The notes beneath the pieces are model-generated. The model was not told the DNA's origin. It was given only the letters and a program-made list of their open reading frames with translations, and did not search any database. The translations under genes and the position numbers were made by a program. A stretch of DNA of 64,000 bases from Vibrio sp. HA2012. Its GTDB lineage: Bacteria > Pseudomonadota > Gammaproteobacteria > Enterobacterales > Vibrionaceae. The stretch lies in NCBI RefSeq assembly GCF_002812955.1, contig NZ_PFXK01000002.1, forward strand, positions 310,001-374,000. Reading direction: 5' to 3'. Of the stretch, positions 42,244 through 51,251 are shown piece by piece; the first letter of the stretch is position 1, and each line of letters opens with the position of its first letter.

Positions 42244-43080
42244 ATGCGGGGTTTGGTACAATCTGTCTCAGGAGTATTGAGTGCAGATAAAACAGTGACT
42301 AAATCCAAAAAAATTCATCCTTCCCTTGCGATAGACAGTGCGCCATCTGATGTGTTTATGAACTTTGATGCGTTTCAGTCGAATACAGAAACCCGGCTAC
42401 ATTCACACCACTGGGGGCAACTACAGGTTATCAATGGTGGAACACTGGAGCTGAATGCGGAAGGCATGCGTTTTATTGCTCCGCCTCATCTTGCTATCTG
42501 GCTTCCGGCTGGAGTTCAGCATTATAGCTATAACCGTAAACCTCTGAATTATTGTTCTATCAATATTAATGCCGCAAAAACACAATCTATGCCTCCCTAT
42601 ACATGTCTGGTCAGCGTTACTCCTATTGTGTCAGCGATAATTGATGATTTCCGGAAACGTTCCGTCACAGTAGCAGAGTCAATACCGGATCAGCGACTGG
42701 CGAATGTGTTGCTTGATCAACTGGCGATCAGTCAGGAACAGCAGCATTTTTTGCCGACGACCAGTCATAAGGCATTGTTACCTATCTTACTGGCTTTGGA
42801 AGACGATCCGACAGACGATACGCCGTTGAGTGAGTGGGCGAGTCGGGTGCATACCACGGAGAGAACGCTGGCGCGTTATTGCCACAATGAACTGGGTATG
42901 AGTTTTACAGAATGGCGGATCCGGGCTCGGTATCTACATTCCATGACACTGTTGAAAAAGGGGCTGTCAGTGAAGGAAGTGGCTCTGACACTGAGATATA
43001 AACAGGCAAGTCCGTTTATTGCTATGTTTAAGAAATACGCCGGTGAAACCCCGGAACAGTATAAAAACAGAATATTATAG
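42244..43080 (+). CDS. AraC-family transcriptional regulator with cupin-like sensor domain
   Basis: About 278-residue regulator. N-terminal cupin-like domain (about 35-120; HSHHWGQLQVINGGTLEL and WLPAGVQHYSY), C-terminal AraC HTH (about 190-278; RTLARYCHNELGMSFTEWRIRARYLHSM, then VALTLRYKQASPFIAMFKKYAGETPEQYK). The frame is open from ATG 42196, but that start lies in the terminator of the upstream gene; ATG 42244 is chosen, with low certainty, and a TTG at 42277 is possible. Ligand and targets unknown. Confidence 0.82.
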   Translation: MRGLVQSVSGVLSADKTVTKSKKIHPSLAIDSAPSDVFMNFDAFQSNTETRLHSHHWGQLQVINGGTLELNAEGMRFIAPPHLAIWLPAGVQHYSYNRKPLNYCSININAAKTQSMPPYTCLVSVTPIVSAIIDDFRKRSVTVAESIPDQRLANVLLDQLAISQEQQHFLPTTSHKALLPILLALEDDPTDDTPLSEWASRVHTTERTLARYCHNELGMSFTEWRIRARYLHSMTLLKKGLSVKEVALTLRYKQASPFIAMFKKYAGETPEQYKNRIL

Positions 43081-43090
43081 CTTCTACAAT

Positions 43091-43116
43091 AATGGCTCCG
43101 GGGATCCGGAGCCATT
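43091..43116. terminator. Bidirectional terminator between AraC gene and pyrC
   Basis: AATGGCTCCG and CGGAGCCATT in a perfect stem with a short loop, between convergent genes. Confidence 0.85.
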
Positions 43117-43135
43117 ATTATCTTTGTTTCTTTAA

Positions 43136-44164
43136 CTATTTTATCTTCCAGCGAATACTTTCTCCGGCCCGAATCGGAACCACAATGTCAGAACCGAATG
43201 GCATGGACTCCGGTACAGGCCACGCTTCCTGAACTAAGGTTACCGAATCACGGTTACGTGGCAGCCCATAAAAATCAGCTCCGTTAAAAGATGCAAAGGC
43301 TTCCAGACTCTCCAGTTTCCCGGCTGTTTCAAACACTTCTGCATATAATTCAAGAGCCGCATGAGCAGTGTATGAACCGGCACAACCACAGCTGGATTCT
43401 TTCCTGTCTTTAGCATGCGGAGCAGAATCTGTACCTAAGAAAAATTTTTTGTTACCGCTGGTGGCGGCTTCAATCAGGGCTTGTTGATGGGTATTACGCT
43501 TCAGAATAGGCAGGCAGTAAAAGTGAGGCTTAATACCACCGACCAGCATATGATTGCGGTTAAATAGCAGGTGATGTGCAGTGATTGTTGCAGCAAGATT
43601 GTCACCGGCATTCTTTACAAACTCAACGGCATCTGCTGTGGTAATGTGTTCGGATACGACTTTCAGTGCAGGAAATGCTTTAATAATCGGAGCCAGTACG
43701 GTTTCAAGAAATACTTTTTCCCGGTCAAAAATGTCAATATCCTGCGAGGTGACCTCTCCGTGGATCAGCAACAACATGCCTGCCTCTTGCATGGCTTCAA
43801 ATACCGGATACATATTTTCAATCGATGTTACACCGGAATCTGAGTTGGTGGTTGCGCCTGCCGGATAGAGTTTTGCTGCAACAATTTTGCCGGAAGATTT
43901 CGCTTTGTGGATTTCATCCGGGGTTGTGTTATCGGTAAGATAAAGGGTCATCAGCGGCTGGAATGTCGCTGAAGGTTGCTGAGCCATGATACGCCCGTAG
44001 TAATCAAGCGCTTTTTCTGTATCGGTAATTGGCGGAACAGTATTCGGCATGATAATCGCCCGGCCGTTGTAGCGACTGATATCCCGGACGGTGTCGGTAA
44101 GTACGTCGCCATCGCGTAAGTGAACATGCCAGTCATCTGGGCGAGTAATCGTAAGCGTTGTCAT
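43136..44164 (-). CDS. pyrC: Dihydroorotase
   Basis: Zinc enzyme of pyrimidine synthesis; interconverts carbamoyl-aspartate and dihydroorotate. 342 residues, class II type: [12 protein letters not shown] with the first metal-binding Hx[17 protein letters not shown] with the carboxylated Lys, LLIHGEV and SEHITT with further ligands, and FLGTDSAPH with the catalytic Asp. Upstream sequence (44200-44215) resembles a PurR operator, consistent with purine control of pyrC in E. coli. Confidence 0.97.
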   Translation of the reverse strand: MTTLTITRPDDWHVHLRDGDVLTDTVRDISRYNGRAIIMPNTVPPITDTEKALDYYGRIMAQQPSATFQPLMTLYLTDNTTPDEIHKAKSSGKIVAAKLYPAGATTNSDSGVTSIENMYPVFEAMQEAGMLLLIHGEVTSQDIDIFDREKVFLETVLAPIIKAFPALKVVSEHITTADAVEFVKNAGDNLAATITAHHLLFNRNHMLVGGIKPHFYCLPILKRNTHQQALIEAATSGNKKFFLGTDSAPHAKDRKESSCGCAGSYTAHAALELYAEVFETAGKLESLEAFASFNGADFYGLPRNRDSVTLVQEAWPVPESMPFGSDIVVPIRAGESIRWKIK

Positions 44165-44199
44165 AAAAGTCCCACCTTATTTGCTGTTTTCCTGAATGC

Positions 44200-44215
44200 C
44201 GCAAACGATTTCACG
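44200..44215. promoter_or_regulatory. PurR-like operator upstream of pyrC
   Basis: CCGCAAACGATTTCAC matches about 12 of 16 positions of the PurR consensus ACGCAAACGTTTTCGT and lies about 36 bp before the pyrC start. Confidence 0.45.
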
Positions 44216-44328
44216 CGGCGTCAGGATAATAGTAAAAATCAGGTGTTATTTCATCAATTATCTGCCGGCAGGCATGAAAAGGGTTACAATAACAGGGCAT
44301 TATTCCCAACGGTACGAAGAGAGAACCT

Positions 44329-45459
44329 ATGTCAAAAAAGTCACCCAACATACTGTCTCAAATTAATGTCTATCCGGTGAAATCTATTGCAGGTATCAGC
44401 TTGTCGAATGCCTGGGTTGAGAAACAAGGACTGGCCTTTGACCGCCGTTTTATGCTGGTACAGGCGGATGGGGGGATGGTTACCGCCAGAAAATATCCGC
44501 AGATGATAAAGATTACTGCCAGTCTTACGGCTACCGGTATGATACTGAGTTATGCCGGAAAAGAGCCTCTGATACTTAATTACGATAATTTTGCTATGAC
44601 GGAAGCCGCAGCAACGGTATGGAAAGATACCTTCATTGCGTATAGGACAACAGACATTGCGGATCAGTGGTTCAGCGATGTCCTTGGTATTGCCGTTCAT
44701 TTATTGTTCGCTGGTAAACAGTCAAATCGTATCCGGGAAAAAATAGGCCATAACGTAAGTTTTGCTGACGGATACCCTGTACTGGTGATCAGTGAAGCAT
44801 CTCTTGAAGAGTTAAACCGTCGCAGTCCTGAACCTCATAGTATGAATCAGTTCCGTACGAATCTGGTCGTTTCAGGCAATGAACCGTTTGTGGAAGATGG
44901 CTGGAAACGTATCCGGATAGGTGAGGTTGAGTTTGAAATTGTAAAACCGTGTGAACGCTGTATTCTGACGACGGTTGATGTGGAAAAAGGTGCATTCAGA
45001 GTAACGAAAGAACCGCTGAAAACACTGCTCAGCTTCAGAGCCAATGAACGGGGTGGTACCTTCTTTGGTCAGAATATGCAGGCTTTAAACGAAGGGGTTA
45101 TCCGGATCGGAGACAGGATTGAGGTTTTGCTGACTCAGCCAAAAGCCGTTTATGAAGATAAAAAACAACAGCCGGAAAAGCACATCACAGATAAAGAGGA
45201 AAGAAGGGTAATGGTCAGTGTTAATGGCCAGCAGTTTTCCGGTAATACAACAGAAACCCTTCTGGAACAGGCTGAAAACAATGGGTTGCCTATAATGAAC
45301 AGTTGTCGTGCGGGTATCTGTGGTGCCTGCATGGTGCAGCTTGAATCCGGGGAAGTTACGCAGCCGGATGCACCTGGTCTGCTGGATGTTGACAAAAAAG
45401 CAGGCAGGGTTCTGGCTTGCTGCTCTGTTCCGAAGACAGATATTGCAATAAGTGCCTGA
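44329..45459 (+). CDS. ycbX: MOSC-domain protein with C-terminal 2Fe-2S ferredoxin domain (YcbX-like)
   Basis: 376 residues: beta-barrel MOSC N-domain (about 8-110, INVYPVKSIAGI), MOSC domain (about 115-265) with the cofactor Cys in KPCERCILTTVD, and a plant-type ferredoxin domain (about 290-374) with SCRAGICGACMVQ and a fourth Cys in LACCS. E. coli YcbX detoxifies N-hydroxylated bases with molybdenum cofactor; the same role is likely. Single-gene unit with a terminator after it. Confidence 0.92.
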   Translation: MSKKSPNILSQINVYPVKSIAGISLSNAWVEKQGLAFDRRFMLVQADGGMVTARKYPQMIKITASLTATGMILSYAGKEPLILNYDNFAMTEAAATVWKDTFIAYRTTDIADQWFSDVLGIAVHLLFAGKQSNRIREKIGHNVSFADGYPVLVISEASLEELNRRSPEPHSMNQFRTNLVVSGNEPFVEDGWKRIRIGEVEFEIVKPCERCILTTVDVEKGAFRVTKEPLKTLLSFRANERGGTFFGQNMQALNEGVIRIGDRIEVLLTQPKAVYEDKKQQPEKHITDKEERRVMVSVNGQQFSGNTTETLLEQAENNGLPIMNSCRAGICGACMVQLESGEVTQPDAPGLLDVDKKAGRVLACCSVPKTDIAISA

Positions 45460-45482
45460 AGAGTATCTTCAGACAGTGCTGA

Positions 45483-45509
45483 ACGCCAGTCGGAGCGACT
45501 GGCGTATTT
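45483..45509. terminator. Terminator between ycbX-like gene and nadE
   Basis: ACGCCAGTCG and CGACTGGCGT in a 10-bp perfect stem with a 3-base loop, followed by ATTTA. Confidence 0.8.
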
Positions 45510-45537
45510 ATTAAGATATGATCATAGCGTTGCAGGA

Positions 45538-46368
45538 TCAGTCATAGATAGTCGGGATGGCTTCACGCTTATGGGCGGTTGCTTTATAAATGGCAATCAG
45601 ACGTTCAGTTACCTCAGCTGGAACGGGCTTTCCTTCAAGAAAATCATCGATTTGTTCATAGGTCAGATTCAGGGCATGTTCATCAGCTTTCTGTGGACTC
45701 AGTTCTTCCAGATCAGCTGTTGGGGTTTTGGTGACCAGAATCTCCGGTGCGCCCAGTGTTTTTGCGACGGCACGAACCTGACGTTTGCTCAGGCCAAACA
45801 GTGGAGCCATATCACAGGCACCGTCACCGAATTTAGTATAAAAACCAGTAATATTTTCTGCCGAATGGTCTGTTCCAAGTACCAGACCACCTACGTATCC
45901 GGCGACTTCATACTGAGCAACCATTCGAGCTCTGGCTTTTACGTTACCTTTTACAAAATCCAGTTTTTCTGCTTCTGCAGGCAACAGTTCGGTATCATGC
46001 AGGGCATGACGAGAAGCCGCATGTAAACCGTCGACTCCTTCTTTGATATTTACGGAAATCGAGTAGGTCGGACGGATAAATTGAAGCGCCAGTTGTGCTT
46101 CATCTTCATCTTTCTGTTCACCATAAGGGAGACGAACCGCGACAAATTTATAGTCAGATGTACCGGTTTCGGCATTCAGGCTTTCAACAGCAAGCTGGGC
46201 CAGACGACCGCAAGTGGTCGAATCGATACCACCACTGATACCGAGAACCAGAGCCTTACAGCCCGATTCCTGTAGTTTGCGTTTAATAAATGCTACGCGT
46301 CTTTCGATTTCAAAATCAGGGTCGATTGACGGCAGAACACGCATTTCTTCGCGAATTTTCTGTTCCAT
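45538..46368 (-). CDS. nadE: NH3-dependent NAD+ synthetase
   Basis: Amidates nicotinate adenine dinucleotide to NAD+ with ATP. 276 residues, the ammonia-dependent class; the PP-loop [11 protein letters not shown] is at about 42-52, and [22 protein letters not shown] forms the conserved substrate loop. Divergent from a nucleotide adenylyltransferase of the same pathway. Confidence 0.96.
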   Translation of the reverse strand: MEQKIREEMRVLPSIDPDFEIERRVAFIKRKLQESGCKALVLGISGGIDSTTCGRLAQLAVESLNAETGTSDYKFVAVRLPYGEQKDEDEAQLALQFIRPTYSISVNIKEGVDGLHAASRHALHDTELLPAEAEKLDFVKGNVKARARMVAQYEVAGYVGGLVLGTDHSAENITGFYTKFGDGACDMAPLFGLSKRQVRAVAKTLGAPEILVTKTPTADLEELSPQKADEHALNLTYEQIDDFLEGKPVPAEVTERLIAIYKATAHKREAIPTIYD

Positions 46369-46391
46369 TGATATTCCTTTTTCACTGCAAT

Positions 46392-46440
46392 GTATACCGA
46401 AATAACCTCAAGGAGCTTATTTAGAGGTCACTTTGGTATA
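46392..46440. repeat. REP-like palindromic unit B
   Basis: GTATACCGAAATAACCTC at the left and GAGGTCACTTTGGTATA at the right form an imperfect palindrome closely related to the unit at 34174-34222. Confidence 0.6.
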
Positions 46441-46504
46441 AAAACACAGCCAATAGCATTATCATACCGAATTAGATCGATTATCAACTAGCGAAAACGT
46501 TTGA

Positions 46505-47047
46505 ATGAATGAGATAACAGCAAAAAGGACTAAAATTGCCGTTTTTGGCAGCGCATTTAATCCTCCAAGTTTGGGACATAAAAGTGTGATTGAATCTTTG
46601 TCCCATTTTGACCGGATTTTGCTGCTGCCGAGTATCGCGCATGCATGGGGAAAACCTATGCTGGATTATGATCTCAGATGCAGGATACTGGAGCTGTTTA
46701 TTCATGATCTGGGGTTGAATAATGTGTATCGCTCAACGGTAGAAGAAGATCTGTATCAACCGGGGAATAGTGTAACGACTTTTGCCGTTCTGGAAAAAAT
46801 TCAGGCCATCTATCCCATGGCAGAAATTACCTTTGTGATCGGACCGGATAATTTTTTCAGTTTTCATAAATTTTATAAAGCAGATGAGATACTACGTAAA
46901 TGGTCGGTGATGGCTTGTCCGGAAAAAGTGACCATTCGCAGTACTGATATTCGTAGGGCATTACAGAAAAATCATTCTGTTTGTGGAATGACCACCCCAT
47001 CGGTTGCAGCGTTTCTCCAGCAGAAGAAGCTGTATACGGACAGCTAA
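46505..47047 (+). CDS. Nicotinate/nicotinamide-nucleotide adenylyltransferase family protein
   Basis: 180-residue nucleotidyltransferase: IAVFGSAFNPPSLGHKSVIES contains the ATP-binding GxxxPxxxGH motif (about 12-26) and TIRSTDIRRAL gives the ISxT/S-type C-terminal motif. It transfers AMP to NaMN or NMN, the step before nadE. The divergent pairing with nadE supports an NAD role, but it is shorter than typical NadD and may be a second, salvage-type enzyme. It overlaps the convergent gene by 4 bp. Confidence 0.85.
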   Translation: MNEITAKRTKIAVFGSAFNPPSLGHKSVIESLSHFDRILLLPSIAHAWGKPMLDYDLRCRILELFIHDLGLNNVYRSTVEEDLYQPGNSVTTFAVLEKIQAIYPMAEITFVIGPDNFFSFHKFYKADEILRKWSVMACPEKVTIRSTDIRRALQKNHSVCGMTTPSVAAFLQQKKLYTDS

Positions 47048-47652
47048 AGTACTTTACCCAGTATCAGTTGACACAGACACAGGTAATCACTTTCTGACCC
47101 TTGAAACAGAGAATCGATGATGGTACTTGGCTTTATTCCTGATAGTCGTTGTTTCTGAGCTTCCCGAACTAACAGTGCCAGGTGCATTTCTTTGCTCAGA
47201 CTACCGGAATTTTCTGCTGTCCAGTCGGAAAACAAGCGGCTGAGATGCCCGAGAATTAACTCTGGTTTCAGTTCTGTTGCTTCATAACGGATCGCATCCA
47301 GAAAGGTTTTTAGTTGACTATCCGGAACCGGTGCTAGCGCAAGTTTATTGATAATCGAGCGGGTTACATCCGGCAGCTCAACAAAGCCACTCTGAAGCGG
47401 AAACGAATCCGTCAGGCGTATGGAAAATTCCACAACAGAAGCCTGGGTATCGGGTAAATAAGTCATTGCGCTTAGGCAGTCGAACGGAAGCCAGAAACTG
47501 TCGTCTTGCTCCAAAACGTATTCATACTTACCCAATCGGATCAGAGCAAGCCCGTTATGAATAGTGATAAGTGAGTGTTTTAGCTGTTTCTTTCTGGGGG
47601 TGCTAATAAGAAATGCAGACTGACTCAGATGATATTCAAGCGCGTAATTCAT
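47044..47652 (-). CDS. AraC-type sensor-domain protein lacking an HTH
   Basis: 202-residue protein with a cupin-like N-terminal part (IRLGKYEYVLEQDDSFWLPFDCLSAMTYLPDT is the AraC-type sugar-binding hairpin region, about 45-75) and helices after it. No C-terminal HTH is recognisable, so it may be a regulator remnant or a sensor acting through protein contacts. Start ATG 47652, with AAAGG upstream, is preferred over the frame start at 47676. Confidence 0.62.
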   Translation of the reverse strand: MNYALEYHLSQSAFLISTPRKKQLKHSLITIHNGLALIRLGKYEYVLEQDDSFWLPFDCLSAMTYLPDTQASVVEFSIRLTDSFPLQSGFVELPDVTRSIINKLALAPVPDSQLKTFLDAIRYEATELKPELILGHLSRLFSDWTAENSGSLSKEMHLALLVREAQKQRLSGIKPSTIIDSLFQGSESDYLCLCQLILGKVL

Positions 47653-47875
47653 GGGATACCTTTTATTTGGGCGCATAGGGTAACGTTAATTGCTTAAAAT
47701 GCCAATATTTCCGCGATTCTTCTTTATTTCTGTGTTTTTTTATTTCAGGGGCTGTTTCTGGGGATGGCTGGTCTGACCTTATATGCTAAAGCTGTTTGTT
47801 TGGATAACTCAGCGTAAAATACCCTGTTTTTGTAACCTTTTGGTTTTCTATCAATCTATTTATTAGCATATTCAA

Positions 47876-48988
47876 ATGACAGCAGACAACGATATCTACC
47901 AGGAAATTCGTCCCTACAATGATAATGAGATCAGTGACGCAATTAACCGTCTGATTAACGATCAGGAATTTATTAACGCCATTATTAACCATCGCTTTGA
48001 AGGACGTTCCGCCTGGGTTCAGTCTTTGATGACACCGTTTGTACGAATGTATCTGAAATACAAATGGGGAAAATTAAAAACGGTGAATGATGTTCAGATG
48101 GAAGTGAAAAAATACATGGATCAGACACTGGACACGACGACGGATGGCGTTACGTATTCCGGTCTGGATAAGTTGGATCCGAATACGTCTTATCTGTTTA
48201 TTTCTAACCACAGAGATATAGCGATGGATCCGGCTCTGGTCAATTATGGGTTGTATCAGAGTGCACATAAAACTGTGCGAATCGCTATTGGTGATAATCT
48301 GCTGAAGAAACCATGTGCGACAGATTTGATGAAACTGAATAAGAGTTTTATCGTTAAACGTTCGGCAAAGGCACCACGTGAAATGATGAAGGCATTGGGA
48401 TTGCTTTCTTCTTACATTCGTCATTCTCTGGATACGGGAAATTCTATCTGGATTGCTCAACGGGAAGGTCGAGCCAAAGACGGTAATGACGTTACTGAAC
48501 CGGCTATCCTGAAAATGTTTTATATGGAAGGGCGCCGACAAAAGATCAGTTTTGCCGATTATGTAAAGTCGCTGAAAATTGTACCTGTTGCTGTCTCTTA
48601 TGAGAATGATCCATGTGATACCGCTAAGGCTTGTGAGCTGTATGAAAAAGAAGCACATGGTCGCTATGAAAAAAGTGAATTTGAAGATATTGAAAGTATC
48701 GTGCAGGGCATTATTGGCTATAAAGGGCGTGTTCATGTCAGCTTTGGTGATGTCGTCACGCAAGAATTTGAGACACCGGAAGCATTAGCCGAAGAAATTG
48801 ATCGGCAGATACATAATATCTATAAGCTGTATCCGATGAATTTGTTGGCTGCAGGTGTCAATGTTGATGATATTCCGGCTGATACAAAGCTGGTTTTTGC
48901 GGCAAAACTGGCGTCCATTCCGGAAGGCGCTCATCCTTATCTGAACGCCATGTACGCAAACCCTGTGCGTAACTGTGGAGAGCAGTAG
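47876..48988 (+). CDS. 1-acyl-glycerol-3-phosphate acyltransferase-like protein
   Basis: 370-residue acyltransferase. SNHRDIAMDPA (about 110-120) is a subfamily version of the PlsC HX4D motif, with one extra residue between His and Asp, and QREGRAKDG (about 201-209) matches the EGT/EGxR phosphate-binding motif. No clear transmembrane helix, so it is probably membrane-associated. Function in phospholipid acylation is likely; substrate unknown. Confidence 0.83.
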   Translation: MTADNDIYQEIRPYNDNEISDAINRLINDQEFINAIINHRFEGRSAWVQSLMTPFVRMYLKYKWGKLKTVNDVQMEVKKYMDQTLDTTTDGVTYSGLDKLDPNTSYLFISNHRDIAMDPALVNYGLYQSAHKTVRIAIGDNLLKKPCATDLMKLNKSFIVKRSAKAPREMMKALGLLSSYIRHSLDTGNSIWIAQREGRAKDGNDVTEPAILKMFYMEGRRQKISFADYVKSLKIVPVAVSYENDPCDTAKACELYEKEAHGRYEKSEFEDIESIVQGIIGYKGRVHVSFGDVVTQEFETPEALAEEIDRQIHNIYKLYPMNLLAAGVNVDDIPADTKLVFAAKLASIPEGAHPYLNAMYANPVRNCGEQ

Positions 48989-49027
48989 CTGTAGAGCTGC
49001 TGATCAGATTAACATCGGGCGGGGTCT

Positions 49028-49627
49028 TTAACGGGCAACGGCTCCGCCCAGTTCCAGTTCGGAAGGCCATTGCGAAATGGTATTTCCTCCCAGAAAAATA
49101 TTGCCTCTTACTGTCATATGTTCCGGAAACCTGTGTATAGCCGAACCGCCGATATACAGATTACCTTCCACGATAATTCGATCCGGAAGTTCGGTTAGTG
49201 GTGTGCGGATTACGCTGAGATCTCCTTTGACATAGAGAGCCGGAGGAAGCGATGTGAGAGGGGTATCGGTAAAGTTCAGATATCCGCCAACAGAAATACC
49301 CGCAGGCCATACTTCAATCTGGCTACCCAGAAAATTAGCGAATCCGCGGATCCGGGTGCCCCTCCTGACCGATGTCAGCGCACTGTTCGATGCATCCAGA
49401 TTACCGTACACAATCAGTCCTCGAGGTAAATTTCTGATGCCGGTTTTGGCAATATTCAGGTTACCTTTCACCTCAAGATCATCTGGCAGAGAAGTGTATG
49501 GTTTATTGCGCAGATAAAGGTTACCGTAGCTATCAATATGATTGAGTATCTGATACTTATCCAGTGGCTCAGAAAATGCCGGGGAACGAAACAGTATCAG
49601 TAAGCAGAAAAAAACAATAGATCGCAT
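49028..49627 (-). CDS. Exported repeat protein with about eight 20-residue LRR-like units
   Basis: 199 residues: signal peptide 1-19 (ends AFS), then near-regular 20-residue repeats of the form L-T-S-L-P-x-x-L-x-V-x-G-x-L-x-I-x-x-T-x from about residue 43 to the end. This resembles bacterial LPxxL-type leucine-rich repeats and would form a beta-solenoid in the periplasm or on the surface. No anchor is visible. Function unknown. Confidence 0.72.
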   Translation of the reverse strand: MRSIVFFCLLILFRSPAFSEPLDKYQILNHIDSYGNLYLRNKPYTSLPDDLEVKGNLNIAKTGIRNLPRGLIVYGNLDASNSALTSVRRGTRIRGFANFLGSQIEVWPAGISVGGYLNFTDTPLTSLPPALYVKGDLSVIRTPLTELPDRIIVEGNLYIGGSAIHRFPEHMTVRGNIFLGGNTISQWPSELELGGAVAR

Positions 49628-49764
49628 CTTACCAACCGTAGAATAGAGTAATGTAGTGAGTATTATATCGGCTTGCTAGCGGGGAACTAAACTGATTTCA
49701 GAGTAAAAGCGAGTAAACAATGGCTGGTTACCCGCTTTACCGGTTACAGAACTGTGTTGACGGA

Positions 49765-50073
49765 TTAGCGAAGTGAACGGGTTTTCAACTCAAAAATCAG
49801 TTTTTCAGCGCTGACTTCGAATTTGAACCTTGCATGCAGTTCTTTTGCATCATCGGCCATGGGTGTGACATCATACTCTACGTTAGCATTCACTTGTTTT
49901 GCCAGAGTAATATAATCCTGAAACTTTGTTTCTAACTGGGATTTTTCTTCACCAAATAAAGATACTTCGGCAACCTCATCACCTTCTTTGATAATGAAGC
50001 CAACTTCTGCGCTGCACCCACAAGCTTCACAAACACCATCTTCGGTACTGCAGACTTGATTTTCTTCTGACAT
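49765..50073 (-). CDS. YfcZ/YiiS-family (DUF406) protein
   Basis: 102-residue protein: Cys-rich N-terminus (VCSTEDGVCEACGC), then an alpha/beta region ending FKFEVSAEKLIFELKTRSLR, matching the DUF406 family. Start ATG 50073 with AGGAGGAATGTT upstream is preferred to 50094. Function unknown. Confidence 0.85.
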   Translation of the reverse strand: MSEENQVCSTEDGVCEACGCSAEVGFIIKEGDEVAEVSLFGEEKSQLETKFQDYITLAKQVNANVEYDVTPMADDAKELHARFKFEVSAEKLIFELKTRSLR

Positions 50074-50286
50074 AACATTCCTCCTACAAAGCACTTAGAT
50101 TATCTTAGCCCCTGCTGCTCAGGCAACAAATTATTTTAGCTTTTTCTGTTAGAAGCGTAGTCCTTGCCGAAGATATATACAATTGCCCATTCTATGGGGG
50201 ATGTTTTGTAACATTGTTTGTATTACGCATTTGGCTGCTCGATAGATCGTGTAAAATATACCGGTTAAATTTATTTATCTTAACGA

Positions 50287-50381
50287 TTATACCGAAGCTA
50301 TGAATCTATAGGCTCGGTATAAGTCCGATGAGTGTGTGACTCGATGATAAGTCCGAAAGGACAGGCAACACACCCGGTCGC
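50287..50381 (+). ncRNA. Candidate structured leader RNA upstream of luxT-like gene
   Basis: A hairpin closed by TTATACCGA/TCGGTATAA (50287-50322) is followed by a GTGTGT/ACACAC stem (50332-50337 with 50368-50373) enclosing GTCC-GAAA-GGAC, a tetraloop hairpin. The repeated AAGTCCGA (50321 and 50349) offers alternative pairings. No known riboswitch class was recognised; the first hairpin may be a REP-like palindrome. Confidence 0.3.
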
Positions 50382-50467
50382 TTTGTAAATAAGCTTTTGC
50401 TGCTATACGGAATAATAGAAAAGAGATGAACGGGGAGAATAAAGGTTAATAAAGAAGAGCGTGTAGT

Positions 50468-50926
50468 ATGCCAAAACGTAGTAAAGAAGATACCGAAATA
50501 ACAATTCGAATTATTATGGATGCGGTTATTGACCAGTTGATTCGGCTGGGATATGACAGAATGTCTTATACAAGTTTAAGCCAGCAGACAGGTATATCCC
50601 GAACAGGGATCAGCCATCATTTTCCTAAAAAGACCGATTTTGTTTCGGCACTTGATGAACGTATACATGAAAAATTTATTCAGCACCTGAACCTGTGTGA
50701 CGGGTTAAAGGCATTCTCTGAAAGCTGGCTGGTTGCGCTGAATAATCAGGAGTTTGCATCGATTCTGAGGTTGCTGTTCCATCATATTGTGATGGTTGAT
50801 TGTGCGGACTCATTTGCCCGTAATGGGATGAACCGGCTATATCGTATGATGGATGAACAATATGGAGAAAAGGCAGATAAAGAACTGGAATGGCTGTTAG
50901 GTAAATCGCTGGTTCATTTAACCTGA
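50468..50926 (+). CDS. luxT: LuxT-like TetR-family regulator
   Basis: 152-residue TetR-family regulator; the HTH (about 10-55) reads YTSLSQQTGISRTGISHHFPKKTDFVSAL. Length and the N-terminal MPKRSKEDTEITI fit Vibrio LuxT, which controls qrr1/luxO and other low-cell-density functions. Identification is from memory of the family, so moderately certain. Presence with luxPQ in the same window is compatible with quorum control. Long 5' region of about 390 bp. Confidence 0.75.
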   Translation: MPKRSKEDTEITIRIIMDAVIDQLIRLGYDRMSYTSLSQQTGISRTGISHHFPKKTDFVSALDERIHEKFIQHLNLCDGLKAFSESWLVALNNQEFASILRLLFHHIVMVDCADSFARNGMNRLYRMMDEQYGEKADKELEWLLGKSLVHLT

Positions 50927-50942
50927 GTGATTTCTCTGTAAA

Positions 50943-50979
50943 AAACAAAGGCTCCAGAGGTAATCCGGAGCCTTTGTTT
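50943..50979. terminator. Bidirectional terminator after luxT-like gene
   Basis: AAACAAAGGCTCC and GGAGCCTTTGTTT form a 13-bp stem with an 11-base loop. Confidence 0.85.
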
Positions 50980-50996
50980 GTGAGTTGTTTCAGGGG

Positions 50997-51251
50997 TCAG
51001 GCATTTACACCATCAGCACTGGCTGCTTTTGTTTCCTGATATTGTCTGAACAGAAAATACAGGTTGATACAGGCGATATAGCTGTTGGCGACAACAACCG
51101 GCAGTGCACCGACATACAGACCGTAAGCAATAAACAGTGAGCAACCGACCAAGTTCAGAACCCGCAATGCCACAATATGTTTCATGCTTAATGAAATTGC
51201 CACCATAATTGATGCAGCGTAACCTATCATTTCAACCATACTAAATTCCAT
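50997..51251 (-). CDS. Small inner-membrane protein of YgjV-like type
   Basis: 84-residue protein with three hydrophobic helices (about 4-22, 27-45 and 48-68) and an Ala/Lys tail. MVEMIGYAASIMVAISLSMK is typical of YgjV-family N-termini. Start ATG 51251 has GAGGAGAGAG upstream; the longer frame from 51371 adds a basic, non-family stretch. Function unknown. Confidence 0.72.
   Translation of the reverse strand: MEFSMVEMIGYAASIMVAISLSMKHIVALRVLNLVGCSLFIAYGLYVGALPVVVANSYIACINLYFLFRQYQETKAASADGVNA

Noticed and set aside
50321..50381. Hammerhead ribozyme or c-di-GMP riboswitch before luxT
   Set aside because: The CUGAUGA core of a hammerhead and the conserved GEMM bases are absent, so no known class could be assigned.
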